Below the pieces are notes generated by a model, which saw only the letters and a list, made by a program, of their open reading frames with translations, made no database searches and was not told where the DNA came from. This document shows, one piece after another, positions 29,124-37,279 of a stretch of 64,000 nucleotides of DNA; within the stretch, counting starts at the first letter, position 1, and each line of letters begins with the position of its first letter. Location: assembly GCA_016795035.1 (NCBI GenBank), contig JAEUIT010000027.1:35655-99654 (forward strand), given 5' to 3'. Origin of the DNA: Phycisphaerae bacterium. Lineage in GTDB: Bacteria > Planctomycetota > Phycisphaerae > Phycisphaerales > SM1A02. Both the position numbers and the translations under genes were made by a program.

Positions 29124-29528
29124 ATGGCGATCGAGAACTCCGCGCACGCAGCCGACGCCACCCCGCCGACCGGTGAGGCGCCCGAGCCGATCCATCCGCA
29201 TCCCTTGTCGAACGACCTGATCGAGGAGGATCTCCCGCCGCGCACCGCGACCGAGGTGCGCGAGGAGACGGCGCTCGGCCCCGCGCCGAAGCGCGTCTTC
29301 CGCGTCTTGGCGACGATCGTGTCCGTCTTCGTCGTCCTCGCCCTCATCGCGGGGATGCTCGTCTGGCGCGACTCGCCGTTTCTCTTCCTCGCCGGCATCG
29401 GCGTCGCGCTTCTTTTCTTCATCGGCGTGAGCGCGCCGATTGTCCTCGCCGCCGCGACGAAGGAAGTGGCCGACGAGGAGGTGCGCGACGCGAAGACGTC
29501 GGCGCGGGTCCTCCGCATGCGCCGCTAG
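29124..29528 (+). CDS. Small two-helix membrane protein
   Basis: A 134-residue hypothetical protein. An acidic, Pro-rich cytoplasmic N-terminus (residues 1-60) precedes two transmembrane helices (FRVLATIVSVFVVLALIAGM and FLFLAGIGVALLFFIGVSAP), then a charged tail ending RVLRMRR. An AGGAG at 29111-29115 stands 8 nt before the ATG, which fixes the start. It lies 152 bp after the Gfo/Idh gene and is convergent with the sugar permease gene. No family was recognised. Confidence 0.75.
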   Translation: MAIENSAHAADATPPTGEAPEPIHPHPLSNDLIEEDLPPRTATEVREETALGPAPKRVFRVLATIVSVFVVLALIAGMLVWRDSPFLFLAGIGVALLFFIGVSAPIVLAAATKEVADEEVRDAKTSARVLRMRR

Positions 29529-29586
29529 CCCGGGTCCTGCATAGGGCTGACCGGTACGCACTCGAGAGCGGCGGGGAAACCGGCCG

Positions 29587-30636
29587 TCAGGTCTTTCGCC
29601 CGCGCTGGATCAGCACGGCGACGACGATGATCGCGCCCTTGAGCGCGCCTTGCCAGTACGTCGAGACCTGCGACACGATCAGCATGTTGTTGATGATGCC
29701 GAGGATGAGGACGCCGAGGACGGTGCCCCACACGCGGCCGCGGCCGCCCGACATCGCGGTGCCGCCGATCACCACGGCGGCGATCGCGTCGAGTTCCATC
29801 TGCGAGCCGAGCTGCGACGTGCTCACCGAGGACATGCGGGCCATCTGGAGGAGTCCGGCGAGCGCGGCGCAGAGGCCGATCAGGACGTAGGAGACGAAGC
29901 GAACCCAATCGACCGCGATCGCGCTGTAGCGCGCCGCCGTCGGGTTGCCGCCGACGGCGACGAGATGGCGGCCGTAGCGCGTGCGCGAGAGGACGATTTG
30001 GCCGACGACCGCCAGGACGAGGAACGTGATGATGCTCCAACTGAAGATGAGCGGATTGCCGCTGGCGAGGAGGCTTCCCGGAACCACGGGCAGTCCGCCT
30101 CGGCCGATCTCGGTGAGGACGGCGGTTTTCGTCGCGCGGATCTCGCCCGCCTCGGCAAGCGCGAGCGAGATCGAGCGATAGCCGACGAGGCCGCCGAGCG
30201 TCGCGATGAAGGCGGGCAGGCGTCCGACCGTGACGAGCACGCCGTTCAACGCGCCGGCCGCGAGACCGGTGCCGATCCCAGCCGCGAAACCGATGCCGAC
30301 GGCGAGCCACTCGGCGGCGCCGGCGCTCAGCGTGCCGCTCTCCACGTAACTCTCGCTGAACCCGAGGAACGCGTTCGACGCGAGGAGTCCGATCGCCGCC
30401 GCGAGCGCCATCACGCTGCCGACGGCGAGGTCGATGCCGCCGCCGACGATCACGAGCGTCATGCCGATCGCGACGATGCCGGTCGCGGCATTCTGATTCA
30501 GGATGTTGCGGAGGTTCTCCGGGCTCCGAAAGACGTCCGCGTTCTCGGCGAAGACGCCGTTCCACACCAAGAGCCCCACAAACGCCACGATCACGCCGTA
30601 GCGCTCGAAGAGTTGACTCACCCGATCGAGGATCAC
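29587..30636 (-). CDS. Sugar ABC transporter permease (RbsC-like)
   Basis: Inner-membrane permease of a ribose-type importer, 349 residues with about ten hydrophobic segments. The family blocks GMTLVIVGGGIDLAVGSVMA, NGVLVTVGRLPAFIATLGG, GRHLVAVGGNPTAARYSAI and AAVVIGGTAMSGGRGRVWGT are intact. The start is a GTG at 30636 that overlaps the TGA of the ATPase gene as GTGA; no ATG lies near the correct N-terminus (VILDRVSQLFERYGV). It is translationally coupled to the ATPase. Confidence 0.93.
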   Translation of the reverse strand: MILDRVSQLFERYGVIVAFVGLLVWNGVFAENADVFRSPENLRNILNQNAATGIVAIGMTLVIVGGGIDLAVGSVMALAAAIGLLASNAFLGFSESYVESGTLSAGAAEWLAVGIGFAAGIGTGLAAGALNGVLVTVGRLPAFIATLGGLVGYRSISLALAEAGEIRATKTAVLTEIGRGGLPVVPGSLLASGNPLIFSWSIITFLVLAVVGQIVLSRTRYGRHLVAVGGNPTAARYSAIAVDWVRFVSYVLIGLCAALAGLLQMARMSSVSTSQLGSQMELDAIAAVVIGGTAMSGGRGRVWGTVLGVLILGIINNMLIVSQVSTYWQGALKGAIIVVAVLIQRGRKT

Positions 30637-32180
30637 GCGGTTCTCCGTTGCGGCGTGGAGGATGCGCTGCCGGACGCGCCGTCGACGCCCGCCGCGAGGT
30701 GCATGATGGTCTCTTCCGTCGCCGACTCGGCGTCGACTTCGCCTTCGATGCGGCCGTTGCGCATGACGACGATGCGATGGCAGAGTCCGAGGAGTTCGGG
30801 CAGTTCGCTCGAGATCACGACGCAGGCGAGACCCTGCGCCGCGAGGTCGGCGATGAGCCGGTACATCTCGCGCTTCGCGCCCAAGTCGACGCCGCGCGTC
30901 GGCTCGTCGAGGAGGAGGACGCCTTGGCGACCTTTGGGCAGGGCGTCGAGCCACTTCGCGACCGCGAGCTTCTGCTGGTTGCCGCCCGAGAGGGCGCGGA
31001 TCGGACCGGCCGGATTCGGGCACTTCACCGCGAGGCGACTGATCCACGTTGCAGCCGTCGCCCGCTCCGCGGCGCGCTTCGGGAAGACGCGGCCGAAGTC
31101 CTTGAGATGCGCGATCGTCACGTTCTCGACGCAACTCATCGGAAGGTGCACGCCGCGCTCCTTGCGGTCTTCGGAGACGTACGCCACGCCTGCGGCGATC
31201 GCCGCGCGCGGCCCGCGGAAGCGCACCGGCTTCGACGCAAGCAGGATGCGCCCGCCGGTCGGCGCTCGCAGGCCGACGATCGCTTCGGCGGTCTCCGTGC
31301 GTCCGCTGCCGACGAGCCCGGCGATCCCGAGGATCTCGCCGGGCGCGACCTCGAACGACACGTCGCGCACCACCGGCAACACGGAGAGCGACTCGACGCG
31401 GAGCGCGGGCGGCGCCGGCGCCGGGCGGGCGCGGGGAGGAAAGACCTCGGTGAGGTCGCGGCCGACCATCAGGCTCGCGAGCTTCCGTTCGTCGACCTCG
31501 GTCGGTCGGACCGTCGTCACGAGCTTGCCGTCGCGCAAGACCGAGATCCGGTCGCAGAGGTCGAGCACTTCAGGCAGGAGATGCGAGATGTAGAGGATCG
31601 TCACGCCGCGAAGCGCGAGGCGCCGCACGAGGGCGAATAGGGCGCTCGTCTCGCGCTCGGAGAGGACGGCGGTCGGCTCGTCCATGATCAGGATGCGGGC
31701 GTTGAGCGCGAGCGCCTTCGCGATCTCGACGAGCTGCATGTCGGCGACCGAGAGGGTCGAGACGCGGGCGTTCGGCGAAACCGCGCTCCCGAGTTCGCGG
31801 AGCGCGTCGGTCGCGGCGGTCCGCATCGCCGCCCGCGACACGAGGCCGAAGCGGGAGGGCTCGCGGCCGAGCGCGATGTTCTCGGCGACGGTCAGGTCGC
31901 CCACCAGGTTCAATTCCTGGTGGATCATGGCGATGCCGGCGTTCAGGGCGTCGCCCACCGAGCGGAACTCGACCGGCTCACCTGCGAGGCGAATCGAGCC
32001 GATATCAGGCCGCTGCACGCCCGCGAGGATCTTCATCAGCGTGCTCTTGCCAGCGCCATTCTCGCCGACGATCCCGTGAATCTCGCCCGCCCGCATGCTC
32101 AACGACACGCCGTCCAACGCCTTCACGGCGGGGAAGGACTTGCTGATGCCGTCGATTGCAAGGGCCGCCGGGTCGGACAT
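30633..32180 (-). CDS. Sugar ABC transporter ATP-binding protein, two-domain (RbsA-like)
   Basis: A 515-residue tandem ATPase that powers a ribose/xylose/inositol-type importer. Domain 1 has Walker A GENGAGKST (residues about 39-47), Q-loop MIHQELNL, a degenerate signature LSVADMQLVEIAKAL and Walker B RILIMDEPTA. Domain 2 has the degenerate Walker A GLVGSGRTE usual for this subfamily, the signature LSGGNQQKLAVAKWL and Walker B VLLLDEPTRGVD. It is the first gene of the pair with the permease; the binding-protein gene is separated from them. Substrate unknown. Confidence 0.95.
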   Translation of the reverse strand: MSDPAALAIDGISKSFPAVKALDGVSLSMRAGEIHGIVGENGAGKSTLMKILAGVQRPDIGSIRLAGEPVEFRSVGDALNAGIAMIHQELNLVGDLTVAENIALGREPSRFGLVSRAAMRTAATDALRELGSAVSPNARVSTLSVADMQLVEIAKALALNARILIMDEPTAVLSERETSALFALVRRLALRGVTILYISHLLPEVLDLCDRISVLRDGKLVTTVRPTEVDERKLASLMVGRDLTEVFPPRARPAPAPPALRVESLSVLPVVRDVSFEVAPGEILGIAGLVGSGRTETAEAIVGLRAPTGGRILLASKPVRFRGPRAAIAAGVAYVSEDRKERGVHLPMSCVENVTIAHLKDFGRVFPKRAAERATAATWISRLAVKCPNPAGPIRALSGGNQQKLAVAKWLDALPKGRQGVLLLDEPTRGVDLGAKREMYRLIADLAAQGLACVVISSELPELLGLCHRIVVMRNGRIEGEVDAESATEETIMHLAAGVDGASGSASSTPQRRTA

Positions 32181-32276
32181 GGGCGAGAAGATACAGGCGA
32201 ACGCGCAGACGTCCTCACCCCGATATCCTCCGGCTCTGTACCGCGCTCCGCCCCAGAAGCGAGTGCGCTCCGCTTC

Positions 32277-32350
32277 GGGCTGGTAGCTCAGCGGCCCAGA
32301 GCCAGCGACTCATAATCGCCGTGACGTGGGTTCGAATCCCACCCAGCCCA
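32277..32350 (+). tRNA. tRNA with CAU anticodon (elongator Met or Ile2)
   Basis: A 74-nt cloverleaf: acceptor GGGCTGG/CCAGCCC, D-stem GCTC/GAGC, anticodon loop CTCATAA with anticodon CAT on stem GCGA/TCGC, T-arm GTGGG-TTCGAAT-CCCAC, discriminator A; CCA is not encoded. The anticodon stem lacks the three G-C pairs of an initiator. The arm GCGACTCATAATCGC resembles that of tRNA-Ile2, whose C34 is changed to lysidine by TilS, so Met or Ile identity is open. The next gene starts 41 bp downstream. Confidence 0.93.
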
Positions 32351-32391
32351 CTCGTGCACCGCACGCTCCACCACCACTCCCCATTCCGACG

Positions 32392-33852
32392 ATGACGACG
32401 CCCGCCACGAAATCCCAGATGTTCCAGAACGCCGTCGCCCTTCACCGCGCGGGGCGACACCGTGAGGCGATCGCCATCTACCGCGAACTCCTGGCGATGG
32501 CGCCGGACAACCACGCGGTGCTCGACCTGATCGGCATGGCGCTGACGAGCGCCGGCGACGTCGACGAAGGCCGTCGTCATCTGCAACGTGCCATTCAGCT
32601 CGCGCCGCTCACGGCGTCCTATCACCACGACCTCTCGCTGAACTTCCGCCGCACCGGCGAGTTCGAGCGTTCGCACGCCTCGCTCGACGAGGCGCTGCGC
32701 CTCGCCCCGGGCACGCCGAGCTTCCTCGCCGCGAAGGCCGAGATGCTCATGATGGAAGGGCGGTTCGACGACGCCTACGTCACGCTCGAGCCGTCGATCC
32801 CGAGCGCAGCCTCGGTGCCTGCCGTGGCGCTCGTCTTCGGATCGCTCGCGCCGCGCGTGAAGCGGGAGCGCGAGGCGATCACCGCGATCGAGGCGTGCCT
32901 GAGCGCGCCGAACGTGTCGCCGAGCCAGCGGCTCAAGCTCCTCTTCCGGCTCGGCACGCTCTACGACGGGCTCTCGGAGTGGGACCGCGCCTGGGACGCC
33001 TTCGAGAAGGCCAACGCGGCGTATCCCGCCCGCTTCGACGAGGCCGGCCACGCGCGGGCGATCGACGACCTCATCGCCGCGTGGACGCCCGACGCGATCG
33101 CGAAGATCACGCCGTCGAACGTGAACGGGACGCGTGCGGTCTTCATCGTCGGCATGCCGCGCTCGGGCACGACGCTCGTCGAGCAGATCCTCGCGGCGTC
33201 CGACCAGGTCTTCGCCGCGGGCGAGTTGAGCGAGATCAATCGCATCGCCCGCACGCTGCAGAATGAGCCGAGCGCGAACTTCACGGTGCTCACGAAGGTC
33301 GATCGCCTGAACACGCAGACCTCGACCGCGGCGGGGCTTCAATACCTCAACGCCGCGAAGAAGCTGAATCCCGCGCCGCGCATCGTGATCGACAAGATGC
33401 CGTTCAACTTCATGCATCTCGGCGTGATCCAATCGATCCTGCCGGGTTCGAAGATCATCCACTGCACGCGCGACCCGATGGACATCGCCGTGTCGTGCTA
33501 CACGCATCTCTTCGACGGCAACCTCACGTTCGCCTACGACCTTCGGTCGATCGCGAAGTTCTACAAGGGCTACGAGCGCCTGATGAAGCACTGGGCGAAG
33601 GTCCTCTCGATCCCGATGCTCGAGGTGCGCTACGAGGACATGGTCGCGAACCAGGAGTCGATGTCGAAGAAGCTCTACGAGTTCGTCGGCCTTCCGTGGA
33701 CGGACCGTGCGCTCTCCTTCCACACCGTCGAGCGCACGTCGCTCACGAGCAGCAACCAAGAGGTCCGCGAGCCGATGTACACGAAAGCGGTCGCGCGGCA
33801 CCAGCACTACGAGAAGTACTTGGGCCCGTTGCGCGAGGAACTCGCAAAGTAA
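32392..33852 (+). CDS. TPR-containing sulfotransferase
   Basis: A 486-residue protein. Residues 1-220 form tetratricopeptide-type repeats (HREAIAIYRELLAMAPDNHA; EGRRHLQRAIQLAP; ERSHASLDEALRLAPG). The rest is a sulfotransferase domain with the 5'-phosphosulfate loop VGMPRSGTTLVEQIL and a 3'-phosphate-binding region KIIHCTRDPMDIAVSCY. It would transfer sulfate from PAPS to a carbohydrate or protein, with the TPR part presenting a partner. Such TPR-sulfotransferases are common in planctomycetes and marine proteobacteria. The open frame begins inside the tRNA, so the ATG at 32392 is used. Confidence 0.93.
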   Translation: MTTPATKSQMFQNAVALHRAGRHREAIAIYRELLAMAPDNHAVLDLIGMALTSAGDVDEGRRHLQRAIQLAPLTASYHHDLSLNFRRTGEFERSHASLDEALRLAPGTPSFLAAKAEMLMMEGRFDDAYVTLEPSIPSAASVPAVALVFGSLAPRVKREREAITAIEACLSAPNVSPSQRLKLLFRLGTLYDGLSEWDRAWDAFEKANAAYPARFDEAGHARAIDDLIAAWTPDAIAKITPSNVNGTRAVFIVGMPRSGTTLVEQILAASDQVFAAGELSEINRIARTLQNEPSANFTVLTKVDRLNTQTSTAAGLQYLNAAKKLNPAPRIVIDKMPFNFMHLGVIQSILPGSKIIHCTRDPMDIAVSCYTHLFDGNLTFAYDLRSIAKFYKGYERLMKHWAKVLSIPMLEVRYEDMVANQESMSKKLYEFVGLPWTDRALSFHTVERTSLTSSNQEVREPMYTKAVARHQHYEKYLGPLREELAK

Positions 33853-33858
33853 CGCGGG

Positions 33859-33888
33859 GAAGAGAATAGAAAGAGAAAATGGAGAGGG
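33859..33888 (+). repeat. GAAAATGGAGAGG purine-word repeat
   Basis: A purine stretch ending GAAAATGGAGAGGG directly after the sulfotransferase stop. An inverted counterpart (CCTCTCCATTTTCCC) at 34121-34149 lies next to the stop of the convergent flavoprotein gene. Confidence 0.6.
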
Positions 33889-33915
33889 CGTGGATGCGAG
33901 TCCACGCCCTTTTTC
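33886..33915 (+). terminator. Rho-independent terminator of the sulfotransferase gene
   Basis: GGGCGTGGA / TCCACGCCC stem with a TGCGAG loop followed by TTTTTC. Confidence 0.88.
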
Positions 33916-33967
33916 ATGCGCGGGGCCGGTGCGGGAGGGGTTGATGGAGGCTGCTGAGGCTGCTCCT

Positions 33968-34067
33968 ATCTGTGTTCATCCGTGTTCATCTGTGGTTCCT
34001 TCTTCCTCCTGCAACAGAGAGAGAGGGAACCACAGATGAACACAGATGAACACAGATGAACACGGAT
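33968..34067. repeat. Inverted repeat of CACAGATGAA decamers
   Basis: The right arm (34026-34067) is GGAAC followed by three CACAGATGAA units and CACGGAT. The left arm (33968-33999) is its inverted, one-unit-shorter copy (ATCTGTGTTCATCCGTGTTC and so on). A 26-bp pyrimidine/purine spacer separates them, so a long stem-loop of about 32 bp could form. It fills the middle of the convergent region 33853-34157, which holds no gene. Confidence 0.85.
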
Positions 34068-34120
34068 AAGAGGGGGAGCCGGCGATCGATCCCAAGCGCG
34101 GCGCCACCGGCGCGACGCGG

Positions 34121-34149
34121 CCTCTCCATTTTCCCTTTCCATTTTCCTT
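34121..34149 (-). repeat. Inverted GAAAATGGAGAGG word array
   Basis: CCTCTCCATTTTCCCTTTCC and following ATTTTCCTTC are the reverse complement of the words at 33859-33888, ending 9 bp before the flavoprotein stop. Together they bracket the decamer inverted repeat. Confidence 0.6.
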
Positions 34150-34157
34150 CTTCGCTC

Positions 34158-35453
34158 TCACGCCCCCGCGCTTCTCCCCGCCACCCATCCGCTCGCCCAT
34201 GCCCATTGGAAGTTGAAGCCGCCGATCCGGCCGTCGACGTCCAGGATCTCGCCGCAGAGGAAAAGGCCCGGCATACGGCGACTCTCCATCGACTCGAGGC
34301 GCACCTCGGCGAGCGGCACGCCTCCGGCGGTGACCTCGGCGTGCGGGAACCCTCGGTCGCCGGTCGGTTCGACGACGTACGCGCCCAGCGTGCGGACGAG
34401 TCGCTTGCGGGCGTCGCGCGAGAGTTGGCGGAAGGTCGTCGCGGGATCGACATTCGCGAGCGCGGCGAGCGTGCGCATGAGGCGCTCGGGCAATCGCGTT
34501 CGCGTGAAGCTCGCGAGCGTCTCGCGCGGCGCGGCGACGGAGGTCGCCATCATTTGGGCGTCAAGCGCGTCGGGCGTCGTCGGCGGCAGGAACGAGAGTT
34601 CGAGCTTGGCGCCAGGATCGTCGAAACGGGCGAGCGACCAGTGCCGGCTGATGTCGAGGATCGCCGGGCCCGACAGACCGAAGTGCGTGCAGAGGACGGC
34701 GTTCGTCGTCTTCGTCAGCACCTTGCCCGTCGACGACACGAGCCGCACTTCGGCATCGACCGCGATGCCCGAGAGTTCGCGCAGCGGATGGCCGTCCGGG
34801 AGGAGAAGCGGGACGAGCGCCGGGATCACGCGCGAGGTCAGCGTGTGCCCGAACGCCGTGGCGAACCCGTAGCCCGCGCCGTCCGATCCAGACTTCGGCA
34901 GGCTCTTGCCGCCGGTCGCGAGAATGACGCGCCGCGCGAGGATCGTTTCGCCCTCGGCGCTCACGACGCGAAACGCATCGCCCTCGCGGGCGACGCTCGC
35001 CACGCGCCACGGATGGCGGAGCGAGACGCCCGCCTCGCGCGCCGCGCGAAGGAGCGCGTCGAGCACGGTGCGCGCGGAGTCGGTGGTCGGGAAGAGCTTT
35101 CCGGTCTCCTCGCGCTTCAACTCGACGCCGAACTCCGCGAAGAACTCCACGGTGCGCGCGACCGGGAAGGCCGCGAGCACCTTGCGGATCGCTGGTGCCG
35201 TCGAGCCCGCGTAGTCGCGCTCGTCGACGGCGTGGTGCGTGACGTTGCAGCGCCCGCCGCCGGCAACGAGGATCTTCGCGCCGAGTGTCTTCGCGCCGTC
35301 GAGCGCGACGACGCGTGCCGAACGCCCAGGCTGCGCGCGCCCGGCCGAGATCGCCGCCATCAGTCCGGCGGCGCCCGCGCCGATCACGGCGACATCGGCG
35401 CGGTCCGGAGGGACGTCGCCGTTCGTCGGGACCGAACTCGGCGCGCCGCTCAC
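34158..35453 (-). CDS. FAD-dependent oxidoreductase, HI0933/YhiN family
   Basis: A 431-residue flavoprotein with the dinucleotide motif VAVIGAGAAGLMAA near the start, the family-specific VAGGGRCNVT, LATGGKSLPKSGSDGAGY in the middle and the C-terminal FAD-binding GLFLCGEILDVDGRIGGFNF. Members are annotated as aminoacetone oxidase-like or as flavoproteins of unknown substrate. The start is a GTG at 35453 overlapping the TGA of the upstream M14 peptidase gene as GTGA, which implies translational coupling; no ATG lies near the true N-terminus. Confidence 0.93.
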   Translation of the reverse strand: MSGAPSSVPTNGDVPPDRADVAVIGAGAAGLMAAISAGRAQPGRSARVVALDGAKTLGAKILVAGGGRCNVTHHAVDERDYAGSTAPAIRKVLAAFPVARTVEFFAEFGVELKREETGKLFPTTDSARTVLDALLRAAREAGVSLRHPWRVASVAREGDAFRVVSAEGETILARRVILATGGKSLPKSGSDGAGYGFATAFGHTLTSRVIPALVPLLLPDGHPLRELSGIAVDAEVRLVSSTGKVLTKTTNAVLCTHFGLSGPAILDISRHWSLARFDDPGAKLELSFLPPTTPDALDAQMMATSVAAPRETLASFTRTRLPERLMRTLAALANVDPATTFRQLSRDARKRLVRTLGAYVVEPTGDRGFPHAEVTAGGVPLAEVRLESMESRRMPGLFLCGEILDVDGRIGGFNFQWAWASGWVAGRSAGA

Positions 35454-37279
35454 GTCGAAGGCTTCTTCAACGTGGTCGTCGTCGCGAGATCCGCGGCCTT
35501 CTCGGCGTCGTAGGCGAGGCGAATTGTGTCGCCTTCCTTGCCGCGGACGAGGAAGCGGATCACGCGCGAGCTCCGACCTGCAACGCCGTCCTCGAGGCGC
35601 ACCGTCGCCGGGTTGTAGCGCTCTTCGGTCTGCAACGACTTCGCGCTCGCCTCGCGCACCGTGCCCGAGAGGACGACGGTCGCGTCGCCTGACACCGTCA
35701 GGCGGTCGGCGAGGCCGATGCTCTTCGACGCCGAGCGGTCGGTGCGCGACGGCATGAGCTTGTCGTTCGCGACCTCGACGTCGACTTGCCAGAGCGTGCC
35801 GGCCGGATCGAGCGGCGTGGTCGTGATCGAGCCGAAGCGGAGTTTCGGCATCTCGCCCGCGTGGAAGAGCGTGAACGCGAAGTTGCGGTGGCATTCCTCC
35901 TCGAGAAGGAATGGCGGCGGGATGCGCGACGAGTACTTCGTGCCGCCGCCGACGAGCACGGTGCCGTAGACCGGATGCGCGACTTCCTTCAACGGCGACG
36001 TGACCTGATCGAGGAGCACCCGCTCGCGCCAGCGGCGCATCTCCTCGGGCGACGGATCGTTGCCGTTCTGAAGGATGCGCTTGTCCGACCAGAGCTCGTT
36101 CGTGAAGGCCATCGCGCCGAGGCTCTCGCTGAGCCAATTCACGAAGCCGCCGCGCACGCTGTAGAGGTCGCGCCAAATCACCATGTTGCGGTAGTAGGGC
36201 AACATCTCGGCGCCGGCGTTCGCGATGGCGTCATAGACCGCGACGTCGCGCGGCGAGTACGCGCTCTCGCGGTCCTGCGCGCCCGGGCCTCGGAGGATCA
36301 TGCCGCCGGCGTTGTGATAGGCCTGCGCCGCGATGATGTTCGGGCGCTTCAGGATGAAGCCCGCGACCGCCTGCGACTCGGGCAACGACAGCGGATACTC
36401 GCCGGCGCCATTCTGCACGTGATCGGGCTGCCAGTCGGCGGGCCAGTTGCGGTTCGGGTCGTAGCCGCCCGGGCCGTCCTCGTTCGTCTGGCCGTCGCCG
36501 TCGTTGTCGATGCCTTCGCTTCCGGCCATCGACCACTCGCCGCGGCGGATCGTGCCGTCGGGCAGCGGCTCGCGCGAGACCGGCTCCATCAGGTTGGGAT
36601 CGAGTTCGCTGCGCTTGTGCGTCCCGTTCGGGTCGCGGCGCCACATCATGGTGATCGAGCCGTCGCCGTCGAGGTCGTCGGGGCCGTCCTCGTCGACGAG
36701 TCCGTCGCGATCCTCGTCGGTCGGCTTCTGGCCGCCGCGGCTTGAGTTCGGCGAGTTCGGATGGCTGAACCAATACGCGCGGCCGTCGGGGTTCGCGAGA
36801 GGAACGAGATAGATCGCGCTCCGATCGACGAGCTCCGTGATCGCGTCGACCTTGCCGTAGCCGGCGAGGAGGTACCACAGCGTGTAGACGACGACTTCCG
36901 CCGCCTGGATCTCGTTGCCGTGGATGTTGCCGTCGATGTACATCGCGGGCTTCGACGAGTCGGGCCCGGTCTTCGGGTTGTTGATCGTGATCGCGTACAT
37001 CGGGCGACCCTGCACGCTCTTCCCGATCTCCTCCATCGAGGCGAGCTCGGGATACGCGGCGCAGAGCTTCCGGCAGAGGTCGACGATCTCCGGCTCGTCG
37101 TAGAACCGGTTGAAGGCGATCGGCACCTTCGACTCGAGCTGCTGCTGCGCATGCGCGGCGGGCCCCGCGAGGAACGGCGTGGCGAGCGACGCGAGAAGAA
37201 GCGAGACGCGTGCGACGTTCGTGAGGAGCGCGGTTCGGATGGGGATTCGTGTGGGGACTCGCATGAAGCACTTAGCCAT
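35450..37279 (-). CDS. Exported M14 zinc carboxypeptidase with EF-hand-like inserts
   Basis: A 609-residue secreted metallopeptidase. After a signal peptide (SLLLASLATPFLAGPAAHA) the M14 domain shows zinc ligands His120 and Glu123 in DGNIHGNE, NPDGR, the substrate-binding DPNRNWP, the third ligand His322 in QAYHNAGG, and the catalytic glutamate Glu395 in AFTNELWSD. Two Asp-rich Ca-binding-like inserts (DEDRDGLVDEDGPDDLDGDG and DNDGDGQTNEDGPGG, residues 188-271) interrupt the fold. The ATG at 37279 overlaps the preceding gene by 8 bp; an in-frame ATG at 37264 gives a more usual signal peptide. The flavoprotein gene overlaps its end. Confidence 0.93.
   Translation of the reverse strand: MAKCFMRVPTRIPIRTALLTNVARVSLLLASLATPFLAGPAAHAQQQLESKVPIAFNRFYDEPEIVDLCRKLCAAYPELASMEEIGKSVQGRPMYAITINNPKTGPDSSKPAMYIDGNIHGNEIQAAEVVVYTLWYLLAGYGKVDAITELVDRSAIYLVPLANPDGRAYWFSHPNSPNSSRGGQKPTDEDRDGLVDEDGPDDLDGDGSITMMWRRDPNGTHKRSELDPNLMEPVSREPLPDGTIRRGEWSMAGSEGIDNDGDGQTNEDGPGGYDPNRNWPADWQPDHVQNGAGEYPLSLPESQAVAGFILKRPNIIAAQAYHNAGGMILRGPGAQDRESAYSPRDVAVYDAIANAGAEMLPYYRNMVIWRDLYSVRGGFVNWLSESLGAMAFTNELWSDKRILQNGNDPSPEEMRRWRERVLLDQVTSPLKEVAHPVYGTVLVGGGTKYSSRIPPPFLLEEECHRNFAFTLFHAGEMPKLRFGSITTTPLDPAGTLWQVDVEVANDKLMPSRTDRSASKSIGLADRLTVSGDATVVLSGTVREASAKSLQTEERYNPATVRLEDGVAGRSSRVIRFLVRGKEGDTIRLAYDAEKAADLATTTTLKKPST

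Noticed and set aside
33968..34067. Insertion sequence ends
   Set aside because: The inverted arms are arrays of decamers separated by only 26 bp; there is no transposase and no target duplication.
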